From Agreia sp. Leaf283 (GTDB taxonomy: Bacteria > Actinomycetota > Actinomycetes > Actinomycetales > Microbacteriaceae), in assembly GCF_001422485.1 (NCBI RefSeq), contig NZ_LMNF01000001.1:131900-195899 (forward strand): 64,000 nucleotides of DNA, read 5' to 3'. The stretch's first letter is position 1. Each line of letters begins with the position of its first letter. Of this stretch, positions 35,875 through 44,092 are shown in pieces. The notes under the pieces were generated by a model. It was not told where the DNA came from and did not search any database. It saw nothing but the letters and a program-made list of their open reading frames with translations. The position numbers were made by a program, and so were the translations under genes.

Positions 35875-38580
35875 ATGTCGCGTGTCTCATCCGTCGCCCT
35901 GCTCCGAGTGCTCTCACTCGGCGTCGCGGCGGCATCGACCGCTGGGCTGTTCATCGCCGCCCCGCTCGGTGCGTCGACCGCGAGCGCCGACATCGTGGCG
36001 AGCGACTCGGCGGTCACCGTGGCCTGGCAGGGCGGCACCAGCGACCTCGAGAAGAGCCAGCCGGAACGCAACCCTGACAGTCCGCACTTCGCGGACTTCG
36101 AGAATCTGTCTGTCACCGTCTCCCAGACCACCGAGCTGACGGATCAGGCCATCAAAGTCGACTTCACAGGCATGAAGCCGACTCGGTCGGGCACAAGTTC
36201 AGGAATCGACGTTGCGAACGCGATGAACTTCATGCAGTTCATGCAGTGCTGGGGTGATCCGACATCGGCAACCTTCCGCAACACCTGCGAATGGGGAGGC
36301 TTCGGAGTCACACCGGTTGCGGGCTTGGAATCGTCCATTCCGGCGGAGAACGAGATACGCGGCGCCAGAACCGCAGATGCACCCCCCAGTGCGGAATTTC
36401 CAGACGGTGGCGCTCCTGACGTCACCTTCACGTCGGCTCAGGGTCGCAGCTTTCCTGGCGTGGCCTCACTCGATGAGAATCAGCGGGTCGTGTGGCCACT
36501 GGGCGAGATGTTCGACGGATCCACAACCAATGAGGTCATCGTCTCTCGCACGGGAACCTCCGGCTCCGGTACGACCAACTTCGAGGCGCAGTCCGCGAAC
36601 CGTGCTCCCCAGCTGGGCTGCGGGGCCACGAATGCGACCTGCTACCTCGTGGCCGTACCCAGGGGATCTCACTTCGGTGGAGAATCCGGAACCGGCCAGT
36701 GCACCCAGAACACGGTTCCCGGGACCGAGCCCCTGACGTATGGACGACCGGACACCGCTCAGGAGGGCTCGCCGCTCAATCCGAAGTGCGACTACTGGGA
36801 CAACAGAATCGTCATTCCTCTCACCTTCCAGCCGGTGGGAAACAACTGCCCGGCTGGTTCCGCTGAGCGCTTGACGATCGGATCCCAGCTTCTGATCGGA
36901 GCGATGAGTTCATGGCAGCCGGCGGTGTGCAAGGTGTCGAACAACGTCTACAACTTCGGCACCAATCCTGACAGCGTCGCCCGCGCTCAGCTGCTGACCG
37001 GACGCGCAGGCCTCGCATTCACCTCCCTGTCGCTGGAGGACGACACCTTGTCGGCCCTGGACTCGACGAAGCTCACAAAGTCGGACATCACCTACGCTCC
37101 CGTTGCCGTGTCCGGACTCACTGTGGCGTTCTTCATCGAGGACAACAATGGGCGCAGGACCGAACTCAACCTGTCCCCACGAATTCTGGCAAAGCTACTG
37201 ACCGAGTCCTACCGGTTTCAGAACCCGCTGTCATTCGTCGGCGGGAGCAAGATCTACAACCTGCCAGACGTGGTCTCAGACGGAAAGTCGTCGGCCCCTT
37301 ACCAGTTCTTCACCCGAGACCCTGATTTCGAAGCACTTAATCCCGACTTCAAGGATCTCCCCGGGACCAATCCGATGTTCGTCATCCCCGGCCCGGCAGG
37401 CGCCGACGCGATCAAGCAGCTCTGGAAATGGATTGTCGCCGATGACGATGCGAGGGCATGGTTGTCCGGAAGTCCCGACGAGTATGGAATGCGCATAAAC
37501 CCCTACTATCTGCCGATCGGCGACTCGGCGGCGCGCGTGCCTGTCGTGAGCGACGTCGACGGATCGCCCGTTCTCGATGACGACGGCAATATGACCTACA
37601 GGCCCGTCGGGCTCTCGAACAGCGATGGCAGCCCCATCAGACTGAGCACAGACGTCCGAGACTTCATCACCAAAGCGGATCAGACTCTGGCGCCTCCCGC
37701 CCTGGGCGTCGGTCAGAAGTACCGCTTCACCTCGCTCGATTCGGCTCCCTACGCCGACACCCTTCTCAGCAGCGCTCGAGCTGCATTCAGAACGAACGCG
37801 AACGCGAAGATCATCTGGAACGAGAACGAGTACAACGCCGCCGGCGAGAAGGGCGTCTATAAGAGCGCTGGGCCTCAACTCCCGGGCGAGAAGTTCGCGC
37901 TTGCAATCACAGACACCGCGTCCGCCGAGAAGTACGGCCTGAGTACTGCATCTCTGAGCACACCAAACAGTGATGTCTTCGTGCCGCCGACGACGGAGAC
38001 GATGTCGGGAGCGTTGGTCGGTCTCCAGGCGACGAAGAACCCCCAGATCCTGCAGGTGGAGCCGTCTGCGGTTCCCGCGGGAGCCTACCCTCTGACAACG
38101 ACAACGTATGCGGCCGTCAACCTGTCTGCGACGGACGAGATCGCCCGCAAGGCGTACGCCGCGCTCGTCACCTTCGCTATCACCGACGGTCAGGTCCCAG
38201 GTACGAAACCCGGAAGTCTTCCCCTCGGATATGTTCCTCTTCCCAGGGAGCTGGTTCAGGCATCGATGGTCTCGGTGCAGACGATGCTCGGTTACGTCGC
38301 CCCTACGAGCACCCCGGACTCTCCTTCGATCGGTGTACCGCCCCCTGTCGCGTCGGGTGTCGCACCTTCGGCACCGTTGCAGGCCGCGGCGGTAGCAGCG
38401 GCGGCTCCTGGTGCTTCGACACCCTCGATTGCCAGCATTCCCACCGCGACCGCTACGGCGACCGCTTCGATCGATACTCCGTGGGCCTACCAGGGCGCAC
38501 TCGGGGTATCCCTCATCGTCGGACTGGCGGGCGCCGCCTTCGCCCCCGTTCTCATGAGACCAAGGAGGCAGAACGGCTAA
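35875..38580 (+). CDS. Large PstS-like surface protein, C-terminally anchored
   Basis: A 901-residue exported protein with a signal peptide (cleavage near ASA-D) and a C-terminal helix (GALGVSLIVGLAGAAFAPVLM) with a RPRRQNG tail. The middle has segments typical of periplasmic phosphate-binding-like folds, for example ITYAPVAVSGLTVAFFIED followed by ELNLSPRILAKLLTESY, which mirrors the LSGPTLTKIFTG helix of PstS. The first 250 residues contain several cysteines and a WGDPTSATFRNTCEWGGFG stretch I do not recognise. Codon use is visibly less G+C-biased at third positions than in neighbouring pst genes. The RBS is GAAAGG. It likely forms part of a surface complex with PstS; ligand unknown. Confidence 0.78.
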   Translation: MSRVSSVALLRVLSLGVAAASTAGLFIAAPLGASTASADIVASDSAVTVAWQGGTSDLEKSQPERNPDSPHFADFENLSVTVSQTTELTDQAIKVDFTGMKPTRSGTSSGIDVANAMNFMQFMQCWGDPTSATFRNTCEWGGFGVTPVAGLESSIPAENEIRGARTADAPPSAEFPDGGAPDVTFTSAQGRSFPGVASLDENQRVVWPLGEMFDGSTTNEVIVSRTGTSGSGTTNFEAQSANRAPQLGCGATNATCYLVAVPRGSHFGGESGTGQCTQNTVPGTEPLTYGRPDTAQEGSPLNPKCDYWDNRIVIPLTFQPVGNNCPAGSAERLTIGSQLLIGAMSSWQPAVCKVSNNVYNFGTNPDSVARAQLLTGRAGLAFTSLSLEDDTLSALDSTKLTKSDITYAPVAVSGLTVAFFIEDNNGRRTELNLSPRILAKLLTESYRFQNPLSFVGGSKIYNLPDVVSDGKSSAPYQFFTRDPDFEALNPDFKDLPGTNPMFVIPGPAGADAIKQLWKWIVADDDARAWLSGSPDEYGMRINPYYLPIGDSAARVPVVSDVDGSPVLDDDGNMTYRPVGLSNSDGSPIRLSTDVRDFITKADQTLAPPALGVGQKYRFTSLDSAPYADTLLSSARAAFRTNANAKIIWNENEYNAAGEKGVYKSAGPQLPGEKFALAITDTASAEKYGLSTASLSTPNSDVFVPPTTETMSGALVGLQATKNPQILQVEPSAVPAGAYPLTTTTYAAVNLSATDEIARKAYAALVTFAITDGQVPGTKPGSLPLGYVPLPRELVQASMVSVQTMLGYVAPTSTPDSPSIGVPPPVASGVAPSAPLQAAAVAAAAPGASTPSIASIPTATATATASIDTPWAYQGALGVSLIVGLAGAAFAPVLMRPRRQNG

Positions 38581-38591
38581 CGCCCCCGACG

Positions 38592-38631
38592 AAAAAACCG
38601 CCCTGGAAAACCGCAAAGAGACCCAGGGCGG
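38592..38631 (-). terminator. Intrinsic terminator oriented against the operon
   Basis: The stem CCGCCCTGG / CCAGGGCGG (38598-38606 and 38623-38631) is preceded on the plus strand by AAAAAA, so a proper stem plus T-run exists only for minus-strand transcription. All genes around it are on the plus strand. It would stop antisense RNA; on the plus strand it could still act as a processing or stability hairpin. Confidence 0.6.
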
Positions 38632-38685
38632 GCCCACCTCAGATACGCACCCAAAGCAAGCACTGCAATCCTAGAAGGGGATTCC

Positions 38686-39741
38686 ATGAACACGAAGACC
38701 AAGCTGCGCCTCAGCGCACTCGGCGCGATCCTGGCCGTCGGCCTGACGGTCGTCAGCGGCGCCACCGTCGCCAACGCCGCCGACCCGACGAGCTTCAAGC
38801 AGCTCAACGGCGTCGGCTCAGACACCACGCAGGATGTCGTTCGCGCCATCGCCGCGACCACCACGACGCTCGGCTCCTACGACGCGGCCGGCGCGAACCT
38901 CTCCGCCACGATCAAGACCACCGCCAGCGGGCCCTCGTTCAACCGCCCCATCGGCTCCGGAGCAGGCGTCAAGGCACTGTCGGCATCCGCCCAGGGCCTG
39001 AACTACGGCGGATCGGCCGCCCCCATCACCGGCCAGGTCGACTTCGCCCGCTCCTCGAGCGGCCCCGTCACCGGTTCCGTTCTCACGTACGTGCCCTTCG
39101 CAACGGATGCCGTCAGCTACGCGGTCAACTCGGCCAGCGACTTCCCGCGCAACATCAAGCTGGGAACGGCCGCGGACTCCGACACCAAGTTCACGCTGCG
39201 CAACATCTACCGCTGCACCGTGACGAGCTACAACAACGCCGACGGCGACGCCGTTGCGATCACGCCCCTGCTTCCGCAGACCGGATCGGGAACGCGCAGC
39301 TTCTTCCTCGGCAAGCTCGGCCTCACGGATGCCACGACCTGCGGCAACACGCGCAGCAACACCATCATCGAGCACGACGGAACGGTGCTGACCGGCCCCG
39401 GCGACATCGTGCCCTTCTCGATCGGCCAGTTCATCGCGCAGTCCAACTCGCCCCTGACGGGTTCGCAGGATCGTCGCGGATTCGCCGAGCTCGGCAAGAT
39501 CGACAACGTCAAGCCCACCGTGCTCTCGACCGACGGCGTCGCCCTCAACGGATCCTTCCCGCTGGTCCGCACCGTCTACAACGTCGTTCAGACCTCGCGC
39601 CTGGGCGAGCCCGCGATCGCCGCAGCGTTCGTCGGCACCTCCTCCTCGTTCTGCGCCAACCCGTCGATCATCCGCACCTACGGCTTCGCTCCTCTGAGCT
39701 CCGGCTGCGGCGCCACCACCCTCACCGGTGGATTCCAGTAA
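38686..39741 (+). CDS. Secreted PstS-like substrate-binding protein
   Basis: A 351-residue exported protein with a signal peptide (cleavage near ANA-A) and no C-terminal membrane helix or lipobox. The mature part has PstS-like loops: LNGVGSDTTQDVVRAIA (like GSGSTF...), SFNRPIGSGAGVKAL, VDFARSSSGPV and SVLTYVPFATDAVSYAV, so it probably binds an oxyanion or related small ligand, though the phosphate site residues cannot be matched one by one. It is the second PstS-like gene inserted into the pst operon. A GAAGGGGATTCC ribosome-binding stretch precedes the ATG. As a free secreted protein it may bind to the anchored partners. Confidence 0.8.
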   Translation: MNTKTKLRLSALGAILAVGLTVVSGATVANAADPTSFKQLNGVGSDTTQDVVRAIAATTTTLGSYDAAGANLSATIKTTASGPSFNRPIGSGAGVKALSASAQGLNYGGSAAPITGQVDFARSSSGPVTGSVLTYVPFATDAVSYAVNSASDFPRNIKLGTAADSDTKFTLRNIYRCTVTSYNNADGDAVAITPLLPQTGSGTRSFFLGKLGLTDATTCGNTRSNTIIEHDGTVLTGPGDIVPFSIGQFIAQSNSPLTGSQDRRGFAELGKIDNVKPTVLSTDGVALNGSFPLVRTVYNVVQTSRLGEPAIAAAFVGTSSSFCANPSIIRTYGFAPLSSGCGATTLTGGFQ

Positions 39742-39799
39742 CCGGCACGCCCGCACCGTTTCCTTTCACGACTTCAGACCAGAGAAAGAGCACAAGACA

Positions 39800-41164
39800 A
39801 TGATCACAACCAAGCGGAGACTCGTCTCCCTCGCACTGGCCGGCGCCCTGCTGACCGGTGGATTCGTCTCGGTCGCGTCCGCGGCCCAGGCGACGCCCGA
39901 TCAGATCATCGGCGACCTCACCATCACGACGACGGGAAGCGCGAGCCCGAACGGCACGCGCACCAAGCAGCCCGTCATCGACTCGCAGACCACCACCGTG
40001 TCCTGCCCCGTCGGCTACCGCATGAAGGCGAACACCGTCATCGCGCAGAACGACGTGGTTCTCGGAGGCTTCAGCCAGACCTGGGACGCCTCGATCCCGA
40101 ACACGTTCGGCAACGGAGGCCTCACCGGTCCGGTGAACCTCAACCAGGTCGACAGCGTCGGCCTCAACAGCAACCGCGCGATCAACTCGATCCCCAACGT
40201 GACGACGACGCTCGTTCCCGGTGACTTCGAGATGCGCCGCTACTGCTGGTCCGACGAGTTCAACTCGGCCTACGCGACCGACAAGTACTTCGTCTCGCCG
40301 GTTCTGACGCTCGACGCGGCAGGAAACTGGGCAGTCAAGACCGCCGGCGCCGCCGGCGTCGCGGTTCCCTTCTCGGCCACCTCGAACTCCGAGACCGGCC
40401 AGATCACGCTGAGCGCCACGGTGCAGAAGTCGGCGACCGACACCACGGTCGCCACGGATGCCGCGGGCAAGGTCGAGTTCTACAACACGACGGGTGGGGC
40501 GAAGGTCGGCGAGGGCAACGTCACCGCCGGCGTCGCGACCTGGACCTCGGCCCAGCTCGCCTCGGGCACGTACTCCTACACCGCGCGCTTCATCTCGAGC
40601 GACCCGTCGAAGTACCTCTCGAGCGAGATGACGGCGTCGCAGGACGTCGTGCACACCTTCTCGGGTGTCTACGAGGGAACCCCGAGCGACGTCAACATCA
40701 CGGTCGCCATCCCCGCCTCGGTCAGCAACAACGGTCTGAAGCTCACGGTCGCCAACGCGGCCGTCGCCCTCACCGCCACGCAGACCGCGGGCAACTTCGT
40801 GGCCACCGGAGCACTCGGCCAGGCCACGGTCGCCGACGCGCGCCAGACCAAGTCCGCCTGGAACCTCAACGGCAAGGTCACGGTCTTCACCAACACGACC
40901 GACACCAGCAAGACGATCCCCGCAGGCGCCCTCGGCTGGGCGCCGTCGGTCGTCAGCAGCGACAGCGCTGCTGTCGCCGGTGCCACCGTCGCACCCGGTG
41001 CGGCCGGCCTCGGCACGCCGAGCATCCTCGCCCAGGCTGCGGCCAGCACCAAGCCGGGCACGCTCACCACGGTCACCGACGCGACACTGAACTTCTCAGT
41101 GCCCGCAACGGGATCGGTCGCGCCCGGCACCTACGGCGCGACGCTGACCTTGACCCTCATCTAG
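39800..41164 (+). CDS. Secreted WxL-like/Ig-like surface protein
   Basis: A 454-residue exported protein with a signal peptide (cleavage near ASA-A). The middle has a bacterial Ig-like repeat of the Big_3 type (ATVQKSATDTTVATDAAGKVEFYNTTGGAKVGEGNVTAGVATWTSAQLASGTYSYTARF). The C-terminal 140 residues resemble a WxL domain: DARQTKSAWNLNGKVTVF contains a W-x-L, and the protein ends in YGATLTLTLI, like the conserved last strand of WxL proteins. WxL domains bind peptidoglycan or DUF916 partners. A DUF916-like gene follows, which supports the call. The similarity is weak and I could not test it. A strong hairpin follows the stop. Confidence 0.62.
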   Translation: MITTKRRLVSLALAGALLTGGFVSVASAAQATPDQIIGDLTITTTGSASPNGTRTKQPVIDSQTTTVSCPVGYRMKANTVIAQNDVVLGGFSQTWDASIPNTFGNGGLTGPVNLNQVDSVGLNSNRAINSIPNVTTTLVPGDFEMRRYCWSDEFNSAYATDKYFVSPVLTLDAAGNWAVKTAGAAGVAVPFSATSNSETGQITLSATVQKSATDTTVATDAAGKVEFYNTTGGAKVGEGNVTAGVATWTSAQLASGTYSYTARFISSDPSKYLSSEMTASQDVVHTFSGVYEGTPSDVNITVAIPASVSNNGLKLTVANAAVALTATQTAGNFVATGALGQATVADARQTKSAWNLNGKVTVFTNTTDTSKTIPAGALGWAPSVVSSDSAAVAGATVAPGAAGLGTPSILAQAAASTKPGTLTTVTDATLNFSVPATGSVAPGTYGATLTLTLI

Positions 41165-41192
41165 GTCGAGTCGGCAGTCGCAAGACGCTGAA

Positions 41193-41233
41193 CCGCTGCG
41201 GATCCGGGGCAATAAGCCCCGGGTCCGTAGCGG
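41193..41233 (+). terminator. Long hairpin between the WxL-like and DUF916-like genes
   Basis: An 18-bp stem (41193-41210 with 41216-41233, two G-U pairs) and loop AATAA. There is no T-run after it, so it is more likely a partial terminator or an RNA stability element that sets the ratio between upstream secreted proteins and downstream membrane genes. Confidence 0.55.
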
Positions 41234-41290
41234 CACGTTCACCCCCCGATAACCCCCGAGCCAGCTTCGCCCTGAACAGTAGGAATCCTC

Positions 41291-42379
41291 GTGAAAAAGT
41301 TCCCCGCCGCCGTCCTCTCGGTCGCCATCGCCGGTCTGCTCGCCTTCGCCGGAGCATCCGTGCCGACCTCGGCCCAGGCCGCCGACGGCGACGTGACGTG
41401 GAGCGTCGAACCGAGCGGTCCCCAGGGGCCGGACGGCCGACTCCTCTACGACTACTCGGTCGATCCCGGCACCGTCATCAGCGACACGATGGCCATCACG
41501 AACTACAGCAGCACCCCCCAGACATTCCAGCTCTACGCGGCCGACGGCCTGAACGACTTCGACAACGGGCAGTTCTCCCTGCAGTCGGGCGGAACGCCGA
41601 ACGCCGACCTCGGCGCCTGGACATCGATCGACGCCGCAGAGGTCACGATCGAGCCGGGCAGCAGCCAGGCCATCGGTTTCACGGTCACCGTTCCCACCAA
41701 CGCGACCCCCGGCGACCATTCGGCGGGCGTCGTCGCATCCATCACCCGCAAGGGCACGGGCGACGGCGGCCAGGCCATCGACGTCGAGCAGCGGGTGGGG
41801 GCGCGCATCTACCTTCGCGTGTCGGGCACCATCGTCGGCGGCATCAACACGCAGGGTCTCGTCGCCAACTACGACGGCGTGCTGAACCCGTTCGCCGGCG
41901 GCGACCTCGAGGGCAGCTACACGGTGCAGAACACCGGCAACACCCGTCTCAACCTCGAACAGACCGCCCAGATCTCCGGCCCGTTTGGAATCCGGCTGGC
42001 GACCCTCTCGTCCGACGCCGCCACCAACCTCCTCCCCGGACAGATCATCAGCGTGCCGGTCGTCTCGAGCGCCATCCTGCCGCTCGGCCTGCTCACGGTC
42101 GATGTCGAGGTACGCCAGAAGGTGCAGCCCGGAGTGGGGACGGCAGATGTCACTCCCGCGACGGAGTCGGCCTCCACGTGGGCCATGCCGTGGTCGATGC
42201 TGGCCGTGATCGCGCTGCTCGCCCTGCTCGTGGTGGTCATCGTGTGGCGTCGCCGCGTGCACAATGCCCGGCTGCGCGCCGCCATCGCCTTCCTGCAGGA
42301 GCAGTCGCGCGACTCGGCCGGCGTCGCCGCGCCCGCCTCGCCGACCCCGGCCTCCGAGTCCGTGCCGGTGCGTTCATGA
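41291..42379 (+). CDS. DUF916-like (WxL-interacting) membrane protein
   Basis: A 362-residue protein with a signal peptide (cleavage near AQA-A), an extracellular part of two beta-sandwich domains and a C-terminal membrane helix (SMLAVIALLALLVVVIVW) followed by a basic cytoplasmic tail. The first domain reads like DUF916: WSVEPS... YDYSVDPGTVISDTMAITNYSSTPQTFQLYAADG ... ITIEPGSSQAIGFTVTVPTNATPGDHSAGVVAS, and the next (GARIYLRVSGT ... GDLEGSYTVQNTGNTRLNLEQTAQISGPFG) like its partner domain. In Firmicutes such proteins tether WxL proteins to the envelope. Start is GTG with AGGAA upstream. Its stop overlaps the next ATG (ATGA). Confidence 0.8.
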   Translation: MKKFPAAVLSVAIAGLLAFAGASVPTSAQAADGDVTWSVEPSGPQGPDGRLLYDYSVDPGTVISDTMAITNYSSTPQTFQLYAADGLNDFDNGQFSLQSGGTPNADLGAWTSIDAAEVTIEPGSSQAIGFTVTVPTNATPGDHSAGVVASITRKGTGDGGQAIDVEQRVGARIYLRVSGTIVGGINTQGLVANYDGVLNPFAGGDLEGSYTVQNTGNTRLNLEQTAQISGPFGIRLATLSSDAATNLLPGQIISVPVVSSAILPLGLLTVDVEVRQKVQPGVGTADVTPATESASTWAMPWSMLAVIALLALLVVVIVWRRRVHNARLRAAIAFLQEQSRDSAGVAAPASPTPASESVPVRS

Positions 42380-43128
42380 GCCGCGGACCCTCGCCCCTCG
42401 CCCGTCGAGCGCTGCTCGCCGCCCTCGTGCTCACCCTCGTCCTGGGCGGCGCGGCCGCGCCCGCGAGCGCCGAGACGGGAGACGACGGCACCATCACCGA
42501 GGGCACGCCCGACACGTCGCCCGTGACCGTCGTCATCCCGAAGTCCACGACTCCCGCGGTGAGCCCCGCCACCGTGCCTGCGCCCGCGGGGTCGGGGTCG
42601 GGATCGGGCGGCAAGACGTCGGCCACCACCTCGACTCCCACAAGCGGCACTCCCGCCCCGACCTGCTCGATCGCAGAAGACGGCGCTCCCGTCGTTCCCG
42701 CCTCGCCGGTCACCACTCAGAACACGCTCATCACCGACAGAGCGGCATACTCCCCCGGCGACACGGTGCATGTGTCCGGGGGCGGCTTCGCGGCATCCCA
42801 GCCCGTTCGGGCCATGACCTTCGCCGGCGACGTGATCGTCGCCGACCCGGTCGCGGATGCCGCGGGGGCCGTCTCGTACGACGTCACGATTCCCGACGCC
42901 ACGGCCACGGGCGAGCTGGCCGTGCAGCTGGTCGGCTGGAACTGCGGCTACGTCGCCGCCGTGACGGTGCTGGTCGGCGATGCGACGCCCGCCGGATTCG
43001 GCGGCCTGCCCCAGTGGTGGTGGCTGCTGATCGTGGGCGGTCTCGCCGTGATCGCGACCGTGCTGATCATCGTCGGCCGCAGCAACGGCTGGTTCGCCAG
43101 ACCCGGCACCCTGGCGCCCCTCGCATGA
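42376..43128 (+). CDS. Exported membrane-anchored protein with Ser/Thr/Pro-rich stalk
   Basis: A 250-residue protein I do not recognise by family. It has a signal peptide (cleavage near ASA-E), a low-complexity region rich in Thr, Pro, Ser and Gly (about 35-105), then a compact beta-rich domain with LITDRAAYSPGDTVHVSGGGFAASQPVRA (an Ig-like fold is likely) holding two cysteines (near residues 97 and 195), and a C-terminal membrane helix (WWWLLIVGGLAVIATVLIIVG) with a short tail. It overlaps both neighbours by ATGA, so it is firmly part of the DUF916/sortase-like unit. A surface structural or adaptor role is inferred. Confidence 0.75.
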   Translation: MSRGPSPLARRALLAALVLTLVLGGAAAPASAETGDDGTITEGTPDTSPVTVVIPKSTTPAVSPATVPAPAGSGSGSGGKTSATTSTPTSGTPAPTCSIAEDGAPVVPASPVTTQNTLITDRAAYSPGDTVHVSGGGFAASQPVRAMTFAGDVIVADPVADAAGAVSYDVTIPDATATGELAVQLVGWNCGYVAAVTVLVGDATPAGFGGLPQWWWLLIVGGLAVIATVLIIVGRSNGWFARPGTLAPLA

Positions 43129-44081
43129 GCCACGCCGCCCCGTCCGTGAGTCCGGCCGCCGCCGCGGTGGGTCGCCTGTCGCCCGCCCGACTCGCCGCTC
43201 TCATGCAGCCGCCCCGGCCCGCACCGGTGAGCATCCGGGACGGCCGCTGGTGGGCAGGGGCCGTGCTGCTCGCGATCTCCGCGCTCATCGTCGCCCTCGC
43301 CGTGCAGATCTCGTTCGCCAGCGGCCTGCAGCACGCCCGCGACCAGGCGGTCGGCTACGACGAACTGCGCACCAGCCTCGCCAAGGCGGTCACCCCCGTC
43401 GGCCAGCTCGACTACGAGGAGAAGATGGTCGCCTACGGCACTCCCGTCGCGCTCCTCGAGATCCCCTCGATCGGCCTGCGCGAAGTCGTGAGCCAGGGAA
43501 CGACGGGCACCGTGCTGCGCAGCGGCCCCGGGCACAGCGCCGACACGGTCATGCCCGGCCAGGAGGGCACCAGCACCATCCTCGGCCGGCAGGCCTCCTA
43601 CGGCGGTCCCTTCAACTCCCTCACCCGCCTCGCCATCGGGGCCGAGATCACGGTCACGACAGGGCAGGGCGCGCAGACGTTCACCGTCTTCGGCACCCGC
43701 AAGGCAGGCGATCCGCTGCCCTCGGCTCTGGCAGCGGGCCAGAGCAGACTCGAGCTCGTGACAGCCGACGGACCGGCCCTGCTGCCGAACGGCGCCCTCT
43801 ACATCGACGCGCAACTCACGACGAAGGCGGTCACCACCCCGGCCTTCCAATTCAGCGCCCTCGCCCTCCCCGAGGCGGACAAGCCGATGGCGATGGACCC
43901 GAGCGCCTGGATCGGCGTCTTCTTCAGCATGCAGTGGGTGGTCCTCGCCAGCCTCGGCGCCCTCTGGCTTCGCCGCCGCTGGGGTGCGTGGCAGACGTGG
44001 ATCGTCAGCGCCCCCGTCATTCTCGCCCTCGCCATCGCCACCGCCGACGGCATCGGCAGCGCCCTTCCCAACCTGATCTGA
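43125..44081 (+). CDS. Sortase-fold membrane protein lacking the catalytic His and Cys (pseudo-sortase)
   Basis: A 318-residue protein with one N-terminal membrane helix (42-66), a sortase domain (about 100-235) and two C-terminal helices. The fold marks are clear: VALLEIPSIGLREVVSQGTTGTVLRSGPGH, MPGQEGTSTILGRQASYGGPFNSLTRLAIGAEITV. The active-site GHR motif reads GRQ (Arg155 for His), the TLxTC motif reads LELVTA (Ala214 for Cys), and the C-terminal Arg position looks like NGALY. It therefore cannot be a transpeptidase by the known mechanism. No LPXTG signal exists in the neighbouring surface proteins, which agrees. It may be a scaffold that holds the WxL/DUF916/PstS-like proteins. ATGA overlap with the upstream gene. 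Confidence 0.85.
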   Translation: MSHAAPSVSPAAAAVGRLSPARLAALMQPPRPAPVSIRDGRWWAGAVLLAISALIVALAVQISFASGLQHARDQAVGYDELRTSLAKAVTPVGQLDYEEKMVAYGTPVALLEIPSIGLREVVSQGTTGTVLRSGPGHSADTVMPGQEGTSTILGRQASYGGPFNSLTRLAIGAEITVTTGQGAQTFTVFGTRKAGDPLPSALAAGQSRLELVTADGPALLPNGALYIDAQLTTKAVTTPAFQFSALALPEADKPMAMDPSAWIGVFFSMQWVVLASLGALWLRRRWGAWQTWIVSAPVILALAIATADGIGSALPNLI

Positions 44082-44092
44082 AAGACGACCCC

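Noticed and set aside
34120-44081. LPXTG-type sorting signals in the anchored proteins
   Set aside because: C-terminal helices and basic tails are present, but no LPXTG or clear variant precedes them in any of the proteins.
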